From Sphingomonas sp. 32-66-10 (GTDB taxonomy: Bacteria > Pseudomonadota > Alphaproteobacteria > Sphingomonadales > Sphingomonadaceae): 64,000 bases of DNA. Made by a program: the position numbers and the translations under genes. The notes under the pieces are model-generated. The model saw nothing but the letters and a program-made list of their open reading frames with translations. It searched no databases and was not told the DNA's origin. Every line of letters begins with the position of its first letter. Positions within the stretch are counted from its first letter, which is position 1. Location: positions 62,001-126,000 of the forward strand of contig NCEF01000002.1 of NCBI GenBank assembly GCA_002280565.1, read 5' to 3'. Below are positions 50,023-58,797 of this stretch, in pieces.

Positions 50023-51161
50023 TGGCGGAGACGGCTGGCGAAAAGACACAAGCACCAACACCCAAGCGCAAGCAAAAAGCGCTCGACGATGGCGACCTGC
50101 TCAAATCGCGCGAGTTCGGCGCGGCGCTGATCATGCTGCTCGGCTGTGGCTGGATGATCCTGATGGGGCCGCAATTGCTCTCCGCGATCCGCGAAGTGAT
50201 GGCGGCCAGCTTCAGCTTCGGTCGCGCCGATATCGAGAGCTTTCAGCCCTGGAAGCCGCTCGCCACCGCCGGGTGGAAGCTCGCGCCATCGCTCGGCGCG
50301 CTGCTCGCCATCACGCTGGGCGGCGCGGTGCTGAGTCAGGCGGCGCTGGGATCGCTCCGCTTCAACGGCAAGCTGATGGCGCCCAAGGGCAACCGCATCA
50401 ATCCCGGCTCCGGCCTCAAGCGCATCTTCGGCCCGACCGGCTGGATCGAACTCGGCAAGTCGCTGCTCAAGGTGGTGCTGCTCGGCGGCATGGGCGCGTG
50501 GCTGCTCTGGGGGTCGGCGGGGATGACCATCGGACTGGTCTCGTCCGACCTCGGCACGGCGGTGAAATCGCTCGGTGATACCTTCGCGACGCTCGTCATC
50601 GTCATGGCGGGAGGATTGCTGCTGATCGCGGGCGTGGACCTGCCGATCCAGATTTTCCGTCACATGCAGCGGCTCAAGATGAGCGTTCAGGAAGTGAAGG
50701 ACGAGTATAAAGAGACCGAAGGCTCGCCCGAGGCCAAGAGCCATCGCCGCCAGCGCCAGCGCGAGATTGCCAAGGGCGGGCTGCGCAAGAGCATCGCCAC
50801 CGCGCATGTCGTGCTCACCAACCCGACGCACTTCTCGGTCGCGTTGCGCTACGATCAGGGCAAGGATCAGGTGCCGGTGGTGGTCGCCAAGGGGCGCGGC
50901 GAAATCGCGCTGGCGATCCGCGAGCTGGCCGACGAATTGGCGGTGCCGCGCATCGAACTGCCGCCGCTCGCCCGCGCGCTCTACTTCACCAGCCGCGAGA
51001 ATCAGGAGATTCGCGACGACCTCTATCTCGCGGTCGCGACGGTGCTGGCGTTCGTGTTCGGCCTCGACAAACGCGCCGGCGCGGCGATGCCGACGATCAA
51101 GGTGCCGGCGAGCGCTCTGTTCGATGAGGAAGGCCGTCAAACCGGCCTTAAGCCCGCATGA
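50022..51161 (+). CDS. flhB: Flagellar type III export switch protein FlhB
   Basis: A 379-residue protein. Lys-rich N-terminus (AGEKTQAPTPKRKQKALDDGDLLKSREF), four membrane helices, and a cytosolic domain with the autocleavage NPTH motif (VVLTNPTHFSVALRYDQG, near 265-282) that switches export from hook to filament substrates in concert with FliK. Linker EVKDEYKETEGSPEAKSHRRQRQREIAKG is typical. The last codons contain the fliD promoter. Confidence 0.97.
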   Translation: MAETAGEKTQAPTPKRKQKALDDGDLLKSREFGAALIMLLGCGWMILMGPQLLSAIREVMAASFSFGRADIESFQPWKPLATAGWKLAPSLGALLAITLGGAVLSQAALGSLRFNGKLMAPKGNRINPGSGLKRIFGPTGWIELGKSLLKVVLLGGMGAWLLWGSAGMTIGLVSSDLGTAVKSLGDTFATLVIVMAGGLLLIAGVDLPIQIFRHMQRLKMSVQEVKDEYKETEGSPEAKSHRRQRQREIAKGGLRKSIATAHVVLTNPTHFSVALRYDQGKDQVPVVVAKGRGEIALAIRELADELAVPRIELPPLARALYFTSRENQEIRDDLYLAVATVLAFVFGLDKRAGAAMPTIKVPASALFDEEGRQTGLKPA

Positions 51162-51174
51162 TGATAGCCGTTTA
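51148..51174 (+). promoter_or_regulatory. FliA (sigma-28) promoter of fliDS
   Basis: TTAA, 15 nt, then GCCGTTTA (consensus TAAA-N15-GCCGATAA), nearly the same as the fliC promoter. It overlaps the flhB stop; the predicted start lies about 17 bases before the fliD GTG. Confidence 0.7.
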
Positions 51175-51197
51175 TCGAGGCATGGGGGATCACGACC

Positions 51198-52634
51198 GTG
51201 GAAATTGAATCGATTGCCAAAACAATCGGCACCGGGTCGGGCATCGACACGACCGCGCTCGTCCAGGGCCTGGTCGACGCGCAGTTCGAGCTGAAGAACG
51301 CCGCGCTCACCAAACGCGAAGAGACGCTGACCGCGCAGATTACCGCTGCGGCGACCCACAAGAGCAACATCACCGGCTTTGCGTCCGCGCTCGCCAGCCT
51401 GACGCGCGGCGGAACGCTGGCGACCCAACCGACCAGCTCGCACCCCGGCATCCTCGGCGTCACCCGCCTCGCCGGCGCCAATCTCGCGACGCTCAATACC
51501 AAAATCGAGGTGCGCCAGCTCGCCGCGCCACAGAGCGCCGCCAGCGCGCCCGTCACCGACCGCACCGCCGCGATCGGGCAGGGGACGCTGACGCTGACCT
51601 TCGGCACCGCCACGGTGACGGACGGCGCGATGACCGGCTTCACCCCCGGCACCGCTGCCCCGGTCGCCATCACCATCGGCCCGGACAACAGCAGCCTCGA
51701 CGGCATCGCCGCTGCGATCAACGCGGCCGAGGCGGGCGTCACCGCCTCGGTCGTTACCGACAGCGGCGGCGCGCGGCTGGTGGTCAAGGGCGCGAGCGGC
51801 GAAGCGCGCGCCTTCACCCTCACCGCGACCGAAACCCCCGGACATACCGGCCTTTCAGCGCTCAATGTCGGTATCGGCGCGAGCGGCACGACGATCGGCA
51901 GCGCCGCCGCCGACGCGATTGTCGCGGTCGATGGCATCGCACTGCGCCGCGACGGCAACAGCATTTCCGATCTGGTCCCCGGCGTGCGGCTCGACCTGTC
52001 CTCGGCCCAGCCCGGCACGATCGTGACGATCGGCAAGAGCGCGCCGACCGCCGCACTGCTCCAGGCGGCGCAGGACTTCGTCGCGACCTATAACGAGGTC
52101 TTTTCGGCGCTGAACCGCGATCTCGACCCGATTGGCGGCGCGCTGCGCGGCGATGCGGCGGCGAAGGCGGTGAAGCGCGAGCTGCAGCAGATCACGATCG
52201 CACAGATCGCAACCGGCGCAGCGGGTGAACCGACCACGCTGGCGCAGATCGGCATCCGCACCGAACGCAACGGCACGCTCAGCGTCGATACCTCCGCGCT
52301 CAGCCGGGCGCTGATCGACTACCCCGAAGCGGTGGAGCGGCTGTTCGCCGAACCGGTCGGCACCAGTGCCAACGGCAATGGCGTCGCCGGCGCGCTCAAC
52401 GCCATCGCCACGGCGGCGGCCAGCACCACGCGCGGGCTGGGGGCGAGCGAGGCGGGCTATACCCGCGCCAAGGCCGATCTCGACGACGACAAGGCCGACA
52501 TTCTGACCAAGATCGAGGACACGCGCACCCGCATGACCCGCCAGTTCGCCAGCATGGACGCCAAGGTCGCGGTCTATAAGTCGACGATGAGCTTCCTCGA
52601 ATCGCAGGTCGAAGCCTGGAACAAGCAGGATTGA
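51198..52634 (+). CDS. fliD: Flagellar filament cap protein FliD (HAP2)
   Basis: A 478-residue cap on which flagellin polymerises. N-terminus KTIGTGSGIDTTALVQGLVDAQFELKNAALTKREETLTAQI and C-terminus YTRAKADLDDDKADILTKIEDTRTRMTRQFASMDAKVAVYKSTMSFLESQVEAW are characteristic. The start is GTG with GGGGGAT upstream; no in-frame ATG fits. Expected to be a late gene with fliS. Confidence 0.95.
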   Translation: MEIESIAKTIGTGSGIDTTALVQGLVDAQFELKNAALTKREETLTAQITAAATHKSNITGFASALASLTRGGTLATQPTSSHPGILGVTRLAGANLATLNTKIEVRQLAAPQSAASAPVTDRTAAIGQGTLTLTFGTATVTDGAMTGFTPGTAAPVAITIGPDNSSLDGIAAAINAAEAGVTASVVTDSGGARLVVKGASGEARAFTLTATETPGHTGLSALNVGIGASGTTIGSAAADAIVAVDGIALRRDGNSISDLVPGVRLDLSSAQPGTIVTIGKSAPTAALLQAAQDFVATYNEVFSALNRDLDPIGGALRGDAAAKAVKRELQQITIAQIATGAAGEPTTLAQIGIRTERNGTLSVDTSALSRALIDYPEAVERLFAEPVGTSANGNGVAGALNAIATAAASTTRGLGASEAGYTRAKADLDDDKADILTKIEDTRTRMTRQFASMDAKVAVYKSTMSFLESQVEAWNKQD

Positions 52635-52638
52635 TGCG

Positions 52639-53037
52639 ATGACCCGCCCGATCCGCCTCACCACCGACGCCGCCGCCACCTATCGCAATATCGACGCGGT
52701 CGGACGGACTGCGGCCGCCGATCCGCACCAGCTGATCGCGCTGATGTACAAGGAGTGCATCGCCGCGCTCCGCTCCGCCGCCTTTGCGACCGAGAAGCGG
52801 CAGTTCCCGGTCAAGAGCGAACGGATCGCCCGCGCCACCGCCATTCTGTTCGCGCTGGAAGGGGGCCTCGATTTCGAGCGTGGCGGCGATGTGTCGCGCA
52901 CGCTGGCCACGCTCTATCATGGTTTGCGCACCCAGATCGTTCAGGCGAGCATCGGCACCGACCCCGCGCCGTTCCGCGCGGTCGCCGACGACCTTGAGGA
53001 AATCGCCGGCGCCTGGAGCGCCGCGCGCGCGGCGTGA
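52639..53037 (+). CDS. fliS: Flagellin export chaperone FliS
   Basis: A 132-residue helical chaperone that keeps flagellin unpolymerised before export. YRNIDAVGRTAAADPHQLIALMYKECIAALRSAAFA and SERIARATAILFALEGGLDFERGGDVSRTLATLYHGLRTQIVQAS match FliS. Four bases after fliD, as usual. Last gene of the flagellar island. Confidence 0.93.
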   Translation: MTRPIRLTTDAAATYRNIDAVGRTAAADPHQLIALMYKECIAALRSAAFATEKRQFPVKSERIARATAILFALEGGLDFERGGDVSRTLATLYHGLRTQIVQASIGTDPAPFRAVADDLEEIAGAWSAARAA

Positions 53038-53090
53038 TCCTCTTTATCCCCTCTCTGAAAGGCAGCGGTTAGGCGAGGGGAGCGATGGTC

Positions 53091-54161
53091 TCAATCCACC
53101 CACCGCCCCAGCATCTCGCCCACGCTCGTCACTACCGCCGGTCCCACCGGCGCGGCGCGCGGGGTGAATTGCGGTGCGGTCGGCCCGCCCGCCGGGCCAC
53201 TCGCCAACGGACGGCGGGCGAGCGCATGCGGATGTCGCGCGGCCTCGCTCAGGCTCAGCACCGGGGTGACGCACGCCGCGCCGTCGGGGAAGCGCGCGAT
53301 CCAATCGTCGCGCGTCCGGCTGGCAAAGCGGCGGGCGAATTCGCGCGCCATGTGCGGCCAGCCGGCACGGTCGAATTGCGGGATCTTCGACGCTTCCAGT
53401 CCCAGTACCGCACATAGATCGGCAAAGGCCGACGGCTCGATCGCGCCGACCGCGACATGCCGCTCATCGGCGCAGCGATAGGTGCGGTAGAATGGCGCGC
53501 CGCCATCGACCAGATTGGCCTCGCGCCGGTCGAGCCAGCGCCCGCTGCTCGCCAGACTTTGGGTCAGCGCCATCAGCGTGCCCACCCCGTCGACCGCCGC
53601 CGCATCGACGATCCGCCCCTCGCCGCTCGCCTGTGCGCCCAGAATCGCGCTCACCATGCCCAGCGCCAGAAACAGGCCGCACCCGGCATGGTCGCCCAGC
53701 AGGGTCAGCGGCACCACCGGCTGGTCGGGCGTGCCGATCGCGTGCAGCGCGCCGGTCAGTGCCAGCACATTGATATCACTGCCCGGACGTTCGGCCATCG
53801 GCCCGTCCTGCCCCCAGATGCTCGCCCGGCCATAGACCAGGCGCGGGTTGCGCATCCGGCACGCGTCCGGCCCGATCCCAAGCGCTTCGATCGAGCGCGG
53901 CGGCATCCCCTCGATCAAGCCATCGGCGCGGTCGATCAGGTCGCGCAGCTCGTTGATCGACGCCGGGTGCCGGAAATCCAGCTCCAGCTCGCGCCGCCCG
54001 CGATACAGGCTGGGGACGACATGGCTGGCGCTCGCATCGGGCTGGACGATGCGGACCACCTCCGCCCCCAGATCGGCGAGCAGCATCGCGGCGAACGGGA
54101 CCGGCCCGATCGCGTCGATCTCGACGATGCGCACGCCCGCCAGCGGTCCCTTGGTCTGCAC
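53091..54161 (-). CDS. CaiB/BaiF (class III) CoA-transferase family protein
   Basis: A 356-residue protein of the family that includes alpha-methylacyl-CoA racemase: GVRIVEIDAIGPVPFAAMLLADLGAEVVRI, SDINVLALTGALHAIG, GDHAGCGLFLALGMVSAILGAQ and DAAAVDGVGTL. The catalytic Asp157 is kept, but the racemase GHDIN motif reads GSDIN here (Ser128 for His), so racemase activity is doubtful. Substrate unknown. Divergent from the FMN reductase. Confidence 0.88.
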   Translation of the reverse strand: MQTKGPLAGVRIVEIDAIGPVPFAAMLLADLGAEVVRIVQPDASASHVVPSLYRGRRELELDFRHPASINELRDLIDRADGLIEGMPPRSIEALGIGPDACRMRNPRLVYGRASIWGQDGPMAERPGSDINVLALTGALHAIGTPDQPVVPLTLLGDHAGCGLFLALGMVSAILGAQASGEGRIVDAAAVDGVGTLMALTQSLASSGRWLDRREANLVDGGAPFYRTYRCADERHVAVGAIEPSAFADLCAVLGLEASKIPQFDRAGWPHMAREFARRFASRTRDDWIARFPDGAACVTPVLSLSEAARHPHALARRPLASGPAGGPTAPQFTPRAAPVGPAVVTSVGEMLGRWVD

Positions 54162-54229
54162 CCCGTCCTCCTGTTCCGTCCCGCGCGTTCAGGGTGGCTC
54201 ATCCCACCGGTTTCCGCTAGCCCCGCGCC

Positions 54230-54766
54230 ATGAGCAAGCCGCATATCGTCGCCCTGGGCGGAACCTCGCGCCCCGAATCGAGCACCGGGCGCGTGCTGGC
54301 GCGATGCCTGGCGATTGCCGAAGACGCCGGCGCGCGCACCACCTTGCTGACGGGTGAGGCGATCAACTTCCCCCCCTATGAGCTGTGCGATCCGGTGCCG
54401 GACGGCAAAATTGCCGATTTCGTCGCGGTGCTGCGCAGTGCCGACGCACTGGTGATCGGCTCGCCGGGCTATCACGGCACGTTGTCGGGGCTGGTCAAGA
54501 ATGCGCTCGACCATGTCGAGCTGCTGCGCGGTGACGACCGCGTTTATTTCGACCGGATGCCGGTCGGTATGGTCGCGACGGCCGGCGGGTGGCAGGCGGC
54601 GGTATCGACCATGTCGGCGCTGCGTACCGTGGTCCACGCGTTGCGCGGCTGGCCGACCCCGCTCGGCGTCGCGATCAACATGGGCGCGCCCGGCGACCCG
54701 CTCGGCGATGCCGACGCGCAGCTGCGCATGATGGTCGACCAGATCATGTGGTTTCTGCGCCGCTGA
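54230..54766 (+). CDS. NAD(P)H-dependent FMN reductase family flavoprotein
   Basis: A 178-residue flavodoxin-like protein. ALGGTSRPESSTGRVLARCLA forms the FMN phosphate loop, and SADALVIGSPGYHGTLSGLVKNALDHVELL is the diagnostic second motif of the NADPH-dependent FMN reductase (SsuE/ArsH-like) family. It reduces FMN, or a quinone or azo substrate, with NAD(P)H; the physiological partner is unknown. The ATG at 54230 is 68 bases from the divergent CoA-transferase. Confidence 0.9.
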   Translation: MSKPHIVALGGTSRPESSTGRVLARCLAIAEDAGARTTLLTGEAINFPPYELCDPVPDGKIADFVAVLRSADALVIGSPGYHGTLSGLVKNALDHVELLRGDDRVYFDRMPVGMVATAGGWQAAVSTMSALRTVVHALRGWPTPLGVAINMGAPGDPLGDADAQLRMMVDQIMWFLRR

Positions 54767-54782
54767 GGCGTTTTTTTGGTTT

Positions 54783-54868
54783 GGCGGCACCGGCCCGCTC
54801 CCCCACCCGGCCACCCAACGTCAGGGTATTCTATGGGTGGCCGGGTGGGGGAGCGGGCCGGTGCCGCC
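54783..54868. repeat. Perfect 35-bp palindrome (REP-like), copy A
   Basis: Arms 54783-54817 and 54834-54868 are perfectly complementary over 35 bases around a 16-base spacer (ACGTCAGGGTATTCTA). A T-run (GTTTTTTTGG) lies just before the left arm. A decayed copy is at 11934-12010. It may also stop transcription from either side. Confidence 0.92.
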
Positions 54869-54942
54869 GCACAGCGCAGCGGCAAAAAGCGCCCGGGCGC
54901 AACGTTAACAGGATCGTGACGCTCGCGGGATAAGACGGGGCC

Positions 54943-55521
54943 ATGGTGAATAGCGCCACCCCGACCGGCGAATCACGCCGACGCGCCACGCGCACAATCC
55001 TGGTCGTCGATGACAGCCGGACCAGTCTGCATGTCATTGGCGGGCGGCTCGGCGCGATGGGCTATATGGTCGTGCTGGCGCAAAGCGGGCGTGAGGCGCT
55101 GGACCTGCTGTCCGGGCGCGGTTTCGACCTGGTCCTGCTCGACATGGTGATGCCGGGCATGTCGGGGCTGGAAGCGCTCACCGAAATTCGCACCGCTCCC
55201 GACACTGCCGACCTGCCGGTGATCATGATCACTGCGCTCAACGATACGCACGGCGCGGTCGAAGCGTTGGCGGCGGGAGCCGACGATCATCTCGCCAAGC
55301 CCTTTGAATTCGGTGTGCTTCAGGCGCGGATCGAACGCACACTGGAGCGCGCAGGGCGGATCGCCGAGCTCAAGCGCACCGTCGCCTCGCTCGACGCGCG
55401 GATCGCCGCGCGCGCCATCGAACTGGGCGAGACGCGTTGCGAACTCGCCCTTACCCGTGCCGATTATGCGCGGCTGCAAGGATCGATCGACGCACCGGGC
55501 GGCCGCGTCATCCCGATTTAG
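54943..55521 (+). CDS. Response regulator, receiver domain with coiled-coil tail
   Basis: A 192-residue protein. The receiver domain (about 18-140) has VVDDSRTS acidic pocket, LVLLDMVMPGMSG with the phospho-acceptor Asp, MITALND (Thr/Ala switch) and DDHLAKPFE (Lys). The C-terminal 50 residues (ERAGRIAELKRTVASLDARIAARAIELGETRCELALTRADYARL) form a helix with heptads and no DNA-binding or enzymatic domain. It could act on a partner kinase or adaptor. No histidine kinase is adjacent. Confidence 0.9.
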   Translation: MVNSATPTGESRRRATRTILVVDDSRTSLHVIGGRLGAMGYMVVLAQSGREALDLLSGRGFDLVLLDMVMPGMSGLEALTEIRTAPDTADLPVIMITALNDTHGAVEALAAGADDHLAKPFEFGVLQARIERTLERAGRIAELKRTVASLDARIAARAIELGETRCELALTRADYARLQGSIDAPGGRVIPI

Positions 55522-55588
55522 CGCTTGTTTCAGCAACGCTTAAACGGCTGCGGGCCGGTGCCGCGATACAGCGCAGCCGTATCCAGCT

Positions 55589-56539
55589 CTATCGGAACCA
55601 GTGCCGCCTGACGAAATACAGTGCGACCCCGGCCGCGACCGCCAGGCTGAAGCCGGTAATCACCCAGAATGATTCGGGATGCCGGGCATAGGGAATCCCA
55701 TCGACATTCATCCCGAACAGCCCGGTGATGAAGGTCAGCGGCAGAAAGATCATCGCCGCCACCGCGATCAGCAGCGAGCGCTGGTCGATCACTTCGGCCC
55801 GCAGATCGGTCAGCGCTTCATGGATCAGCGCCGCGCGCTCGCGGATGCTCTCCAGCTCCTCGGCCATCCGCGCCGCACGGTCGGCGGCGGCGTTGATGTG
55901 CAGCCGATCCTCGTCGCTCAGCCAGGTCACCGCCAATCCGGCGAGTTTCTCGAGCGCGGTGCGCTGCGGATAGAGGAAGCGGCGATAGCCGATCGCCTGC
56001 CGCCGCACGCGGCTAACCGTGCGGCGGAGGTCGAACGCGGCGCGCGGATCGAGCTGCTCCTCGCAATCGTCGAGCGAATCGCCCAGCTGCGCGACCTGCG
56101 GATCGAGCTGCTCTGTGATCGCCGTCGCCAGCGTCGCGATCAGATCGCCCGCATCCCGGATCTGCCCGGATTCCATTGCCTTGCGCGCCGCATCGAGCGC
56201 GTCGAGCGGCAGGCGCGTGACCGAGATGACCCGCTTGCCATCGGCGCGCAGCCGGATCGAGGCGAGCGGATCGCTGCTGGCCATCGCTTCATGCGTCATT
56301 CCGCGCATATTGAGCACGGCAGCACCATTGATCTGCTCGCACCGCGGGCGCGTCTCCAGCGCGGTCAGCGCGTCGATGGTGAAATGGTCGAGCGCCGCAT
56401 GATCGCGCAGCCACGCCTGCACCTCTTCATCGCGTGAGGTGAGGTGGATCCACACGAACTCCGCCGCACATGCCAAGGCGTCGCGCGGGGCAATCTCCTC
56501 CACGGCCTGCGCCGTCACCCGATAGGCAAATCCACTCAT
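55589..56539 (-). CDS. CorA/ZntB family divalent cation transporter
   Basis: A 316-residue protein with the large cytosolic domain and two C-terminal helices of the family: LLIAVAAMIFLPLTFITGLFGMNVDGIP with the GMN selectivity motif, and SFWVITGFSLAVAAGVALYFVRRHWFR. The sequence after GMN (VDGIPY) and the overall length point to the ZntB zinc-transport branch. It overlaps the upstream precorrin-2 dehydrogenase-like gene by four bases. Confidence 0.9.
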   Translation of the reverse strand: MSGFAYRVTAQAVEEIAPRDALACAAEFVWIHLTSRDEEVQAWLRDHAALDHFTIDALTALETRPRCEQINGAAVLNMRGMTHEAMASSDPLASIRLRADGKRVISVTRLPLDALDAARKAMESGQIRDAGDLIATLATAITEQLDPQVAQLGDSLDDCEEQLDPRAAFDLRRTVSRVRRQAIGYRRFLYPQRTALEKLAGLAVTWLSDEDRLHINAAADRAARMAEELESIRERAALIHEALTDLRAEVIDQRSLLIAVAAMIFLPLTFITGLFGMNVDGIPYARHPESFWVITGFSLAVAAGVALYFVRRHWFR

Positions 56540-57300
56540 CGTGCGCTTGAAACATCGACGGTCAGCCCGGGCAAGCCCTCAGGCGGCGCATCGCATAGCA
56601 TGCGGTCGGCATCGGCGCGCGCGCGGTCGAGGATTGCGGCCGGCACATCGGCGCGATGCGTCACCCGATCCGCCTGCGCCAGCCAGCGCGCCTGACGCAG
56701 CGTCAGGTCGTCGGGATCGGCGGAGGTGAGTACGATCGCCTCGATCCGGTCGCCGGGTGCCGCCGAACCGGCAATCCAGCGCGTCACCGCGTCTTCATCC
56801 TGCGCCCGTAACGGATCGAGCGGCCCGCTCAACGCAGCACCCAGCGCCCGCCGCCGCTCGCCCCCATCGGGCCAGCGCGCGCGCATCGCCCCCCGTGCCG
56901 CCGCCAGCGCATCGGCGAACGCGCCCAGGCCAGCCGGAATCAGCGGCTCGATCCGCTGCCGCAACGCTGCGGCGAGGCCCGCCGACGCGCCACCGGTGCC
57001 GATCGCGATCGTCACCGGATCGCGCTCGACGATCGCGGGCAAGGTGAAGTCGCACAGATCGGGCCGGTCGGCGACATTGACCAGCAATCCGCGCGCCTTC
57101 AATCGCGCCACAACCGGCTCGGGATCCTCGCACGCGACCAAAGCGATATGCGCAGGCGCATCCTCGCCGACGATCACCGCGCCCGCGCGTTCCAGCAAGC
57201 GGCGCTTGGCCTCCGCCATTGCGCCGTCGCCCTCCAATATCGCCGGCCGCCCGTCCAACCGCACAAAGACGGGCAGGCCGGAGCGTTTCACCGCACCCAC
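56536..57300 (-). CDS. Precorrin-2 dehydrogenase/sirohydrochlorin ferrochelatase-like (CysG N-terminal) protein
   Basis: A 254-residue protein of the siroheme synthase N-terminal family: LPVFVRLDGRPAILEGDGAMAEAKRRLL (degenerate NAD-binding loop, GDGAMA instead of GGGxVA), LLVNVADRPDLCDFTLPAIVERDPVTIAIGTGGASAGLAAALRQRIE. It would oxidise precorrin-2 and possibly insert iron to make siroheme. The methyltransferase half of CysG is absent. The start overlaps the lysA stop by 13 bases. Confidence 0.85.
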   Translation of the reverse strand: MGAVKRSGLPVFVRLDGRPAILEGDGAMAEAKRRLLERAGAVIVGEDAPAHIALVACEDPEPVVARLKARGLLVNVADRPDLCDFTLPAIVERDPVTIAIGTGGASAGLAAALRQRIEPLIPAGLGAFADALAAARGAMRARWPDGGERRRALGAALSGPLDPLRAQDEDAVTRWIAGSAAPGDRIEAIVLTSADPDDLTLRQARWLAQADRVTHRADVPAAILDRARADADRMLCDAPPEGLPGLTVDVSSAR

Positions 57301-58547
57301 TCGGGGACGCGCTCGGCCCCCATGATCGACTCGGGCTGGATGCGGTCCGCGACGATCGCGAACTTGTCGCCCGACACCAGCACCTCGGGCACCAGCGCGC
57401 GGCTGTTATAGGTCGACGCCATCGTCGCGCCGTACGCACCCGCAGTGCGGAACACGCCCAGGTCGCCTGACTTCACCAGATCAATCTCACGCCCCATCGC
57501 GAACGTATCGCCGGTCTCGCATACCGGGCCTGCAATGTTCGCGACGAACTTCTCGCCGGTCGGTTCGACCGCCTCGAAGGCATGATAGGCGTCGTAGAGC
57601 GCCGGGCGGGCCAGGTCGTTCATCGCCGCATCGACGATGACATAGGGATTGATGCTCGCCGGCTTGACCCAGATCACCTCGGTGACGAGCAGCCCGGCAT
57701 TGCCGCAGATGAAGCGGCCCGGTTCGAACATCAGCGCCACGTCCCAATCGGCGGTGACGCGCTTGACCATCGCGCCGAATTCCTCGGCCGACGACACCTT
57801 GTCATCGGGCTCATAGGGTACGCCCAAGCCCCCGCCGAGGTCGACATGGGTAATCGTATGCCCCGCAGCGCGCAGCTGCGCGACCAGCTCGCCGACGCGC
57901 GTGTAGGCAGCCTCGAGCGGGGCGAGCGTCTTCAACTGGCTGCCGATATGGATCGCCACGCCGCGCAGGTTCATGCCGGGCCGCTTGGCCAGCCGGTCGA
58001 AGATCGCGGGCGCGCGGTCGATCGCGACGCCAAACTTGTTCTCCGCCTTGCCGGTCGAAATCTTGGCGTGCGTGCCGGCATCGACATCGGGGTTCACCCG
58101 CAGCACCGCAGGCGCGGTCCTGCCCTGTGCGTGCGCGAGGTCGGCGAGCACCTCGCCCTCCTCCTCCAGCTCCAGGTTGAACTGGCCGATCCCCTCGTCC
58201 AGCCCCAGCTGCAGCTCGGCGCGGGTCTTGCCGACGCCCGAAAACACGATGTCTTCCGGCTTCATCCCCGCCGCCAGCGCGCGCTTCAGCTCGCCGCCCG
58301 ACACCACGTCCGCGCCATAGCCTTGCCTGGCCAGCACGCCGAGCACGGCCAGGTTCGGATTCGCCTTGATCGCAAAGGCGATGTGCACGCGCGGCAGATC
58401 GGCGAGCGCGGCCTTCAGCACCTGCGCATGCCGCTCCAGCGTCGCGGTCGAATAGACGTAAAAGGGCGTGCCCACTTCCGCCGCGATGGCGGGAATGGCG
58501 ACGTCCTCGGCGTGCAGCACGCCGTTCTTGCGGTTAAAATGGTCCAT
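57288..58547 (-). CDS. lysA: Diaminopimelate decarboxylase
   Basis: A 419-residue PLP enzyme making L-lysine from meso-diaminopimelate. The PLP lysine is K61 in HIAFAIKANPN; HIGSQLKTLAPLEAA and DLGGGLGVPYEPDD bind cofactor and substrate; MFEPGRFICGNAGLLVTEV and CETGDTFAMGREI complete the site. Third gene of an argH-lptM-lysA operon, an order seen in many proteobacteria. Confidence 0.97.
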   Translation of the reverse strand: MDHFNRKNGVLHAEDVAIPAIAAEVGTPFYVYSTATLERHAQVLKAALADLPRVHIAFAIKANPNLAVLGVLARQGYGADVVSGGELKRALAAGMKPEDIVFSGVGKTRAELQLGLDEGIGQFNLELEEEGEVLADLAHAQGRTAPAVLRVNPDVDAGTHAKISTGKAENKFGVAIDRAPAIFDRLAKRPGMNLRGVAIHIGSQLKTLAPLEAAYTRVGELVAQLRAAGHTITHVDLGGGLGVPYEPDDKVSSAEEFGAMVKRVTADWDVALMFEPGRFICGNAGLLVTEVIWVKPASINPYVIVDAAMNDLARPALYDAYHAFEAVEPTGEKFVANIAGPVCETGDTFAMGREIDLVKSGDLGVFRTAGAYGATMASTYNSRALVPEVLVSGDKFAIVADRIQPESIMGAERVPEWVR

Positions 58548-58557
58548 GATGATCTTC

Positions 58558-58797
58558 TTACTGCGGCGGCAGGTCGAATTCGTCGCTGCGCCGTTCTTCT
58601 GAGCTGCGCAGCACTTCGTCGCTGCGCGTCGGTCGCGTCTGGGGCGGCGCCTTCGTCAGGTCTGCCGGTGCCGGCGTGGCCACCGCCCCAAAGGGTTTGG
58701 GCGGCAGCGACTCCCCGGCAGCCGGTTTCAGGTCGCCCCGATTGCCGCATGCGGCCAGCAGAAGCGCCGTGAAGACCACGAGGGTTCGCATCGTCAT
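58558..58797 (-). CDS. lptM: LptM (YifL-like) small lipoprotein
   Basis: A 79-residue lipoprotein: signal [24 protein letters not shown], with lipidated Cys and the CGxxGxLxxP motif of LptM, which helps mature the LptDE lipopolysaccharide translocon. The rest is Pro-rich and probably disordered. Its ATG overlaps the argH stop (ATGA). Position between argH and lysA supports the call. Confidence 0.85.
   Translation of the reverse strand: MTMRTLVVFTALLLAACGNRGDLKPAAGESLPPKPFGAVATPAPADLTKAPPQTRPTRSDEVLRSSEERRSDEFDLPPQ

Noticed and set aside
53048-53080. Inverted repeat CCCCTC/GAGGGG after fliS
   Set aside because: Only six pairs with a 21-base loop and no T-run; too weak to call a terminator.
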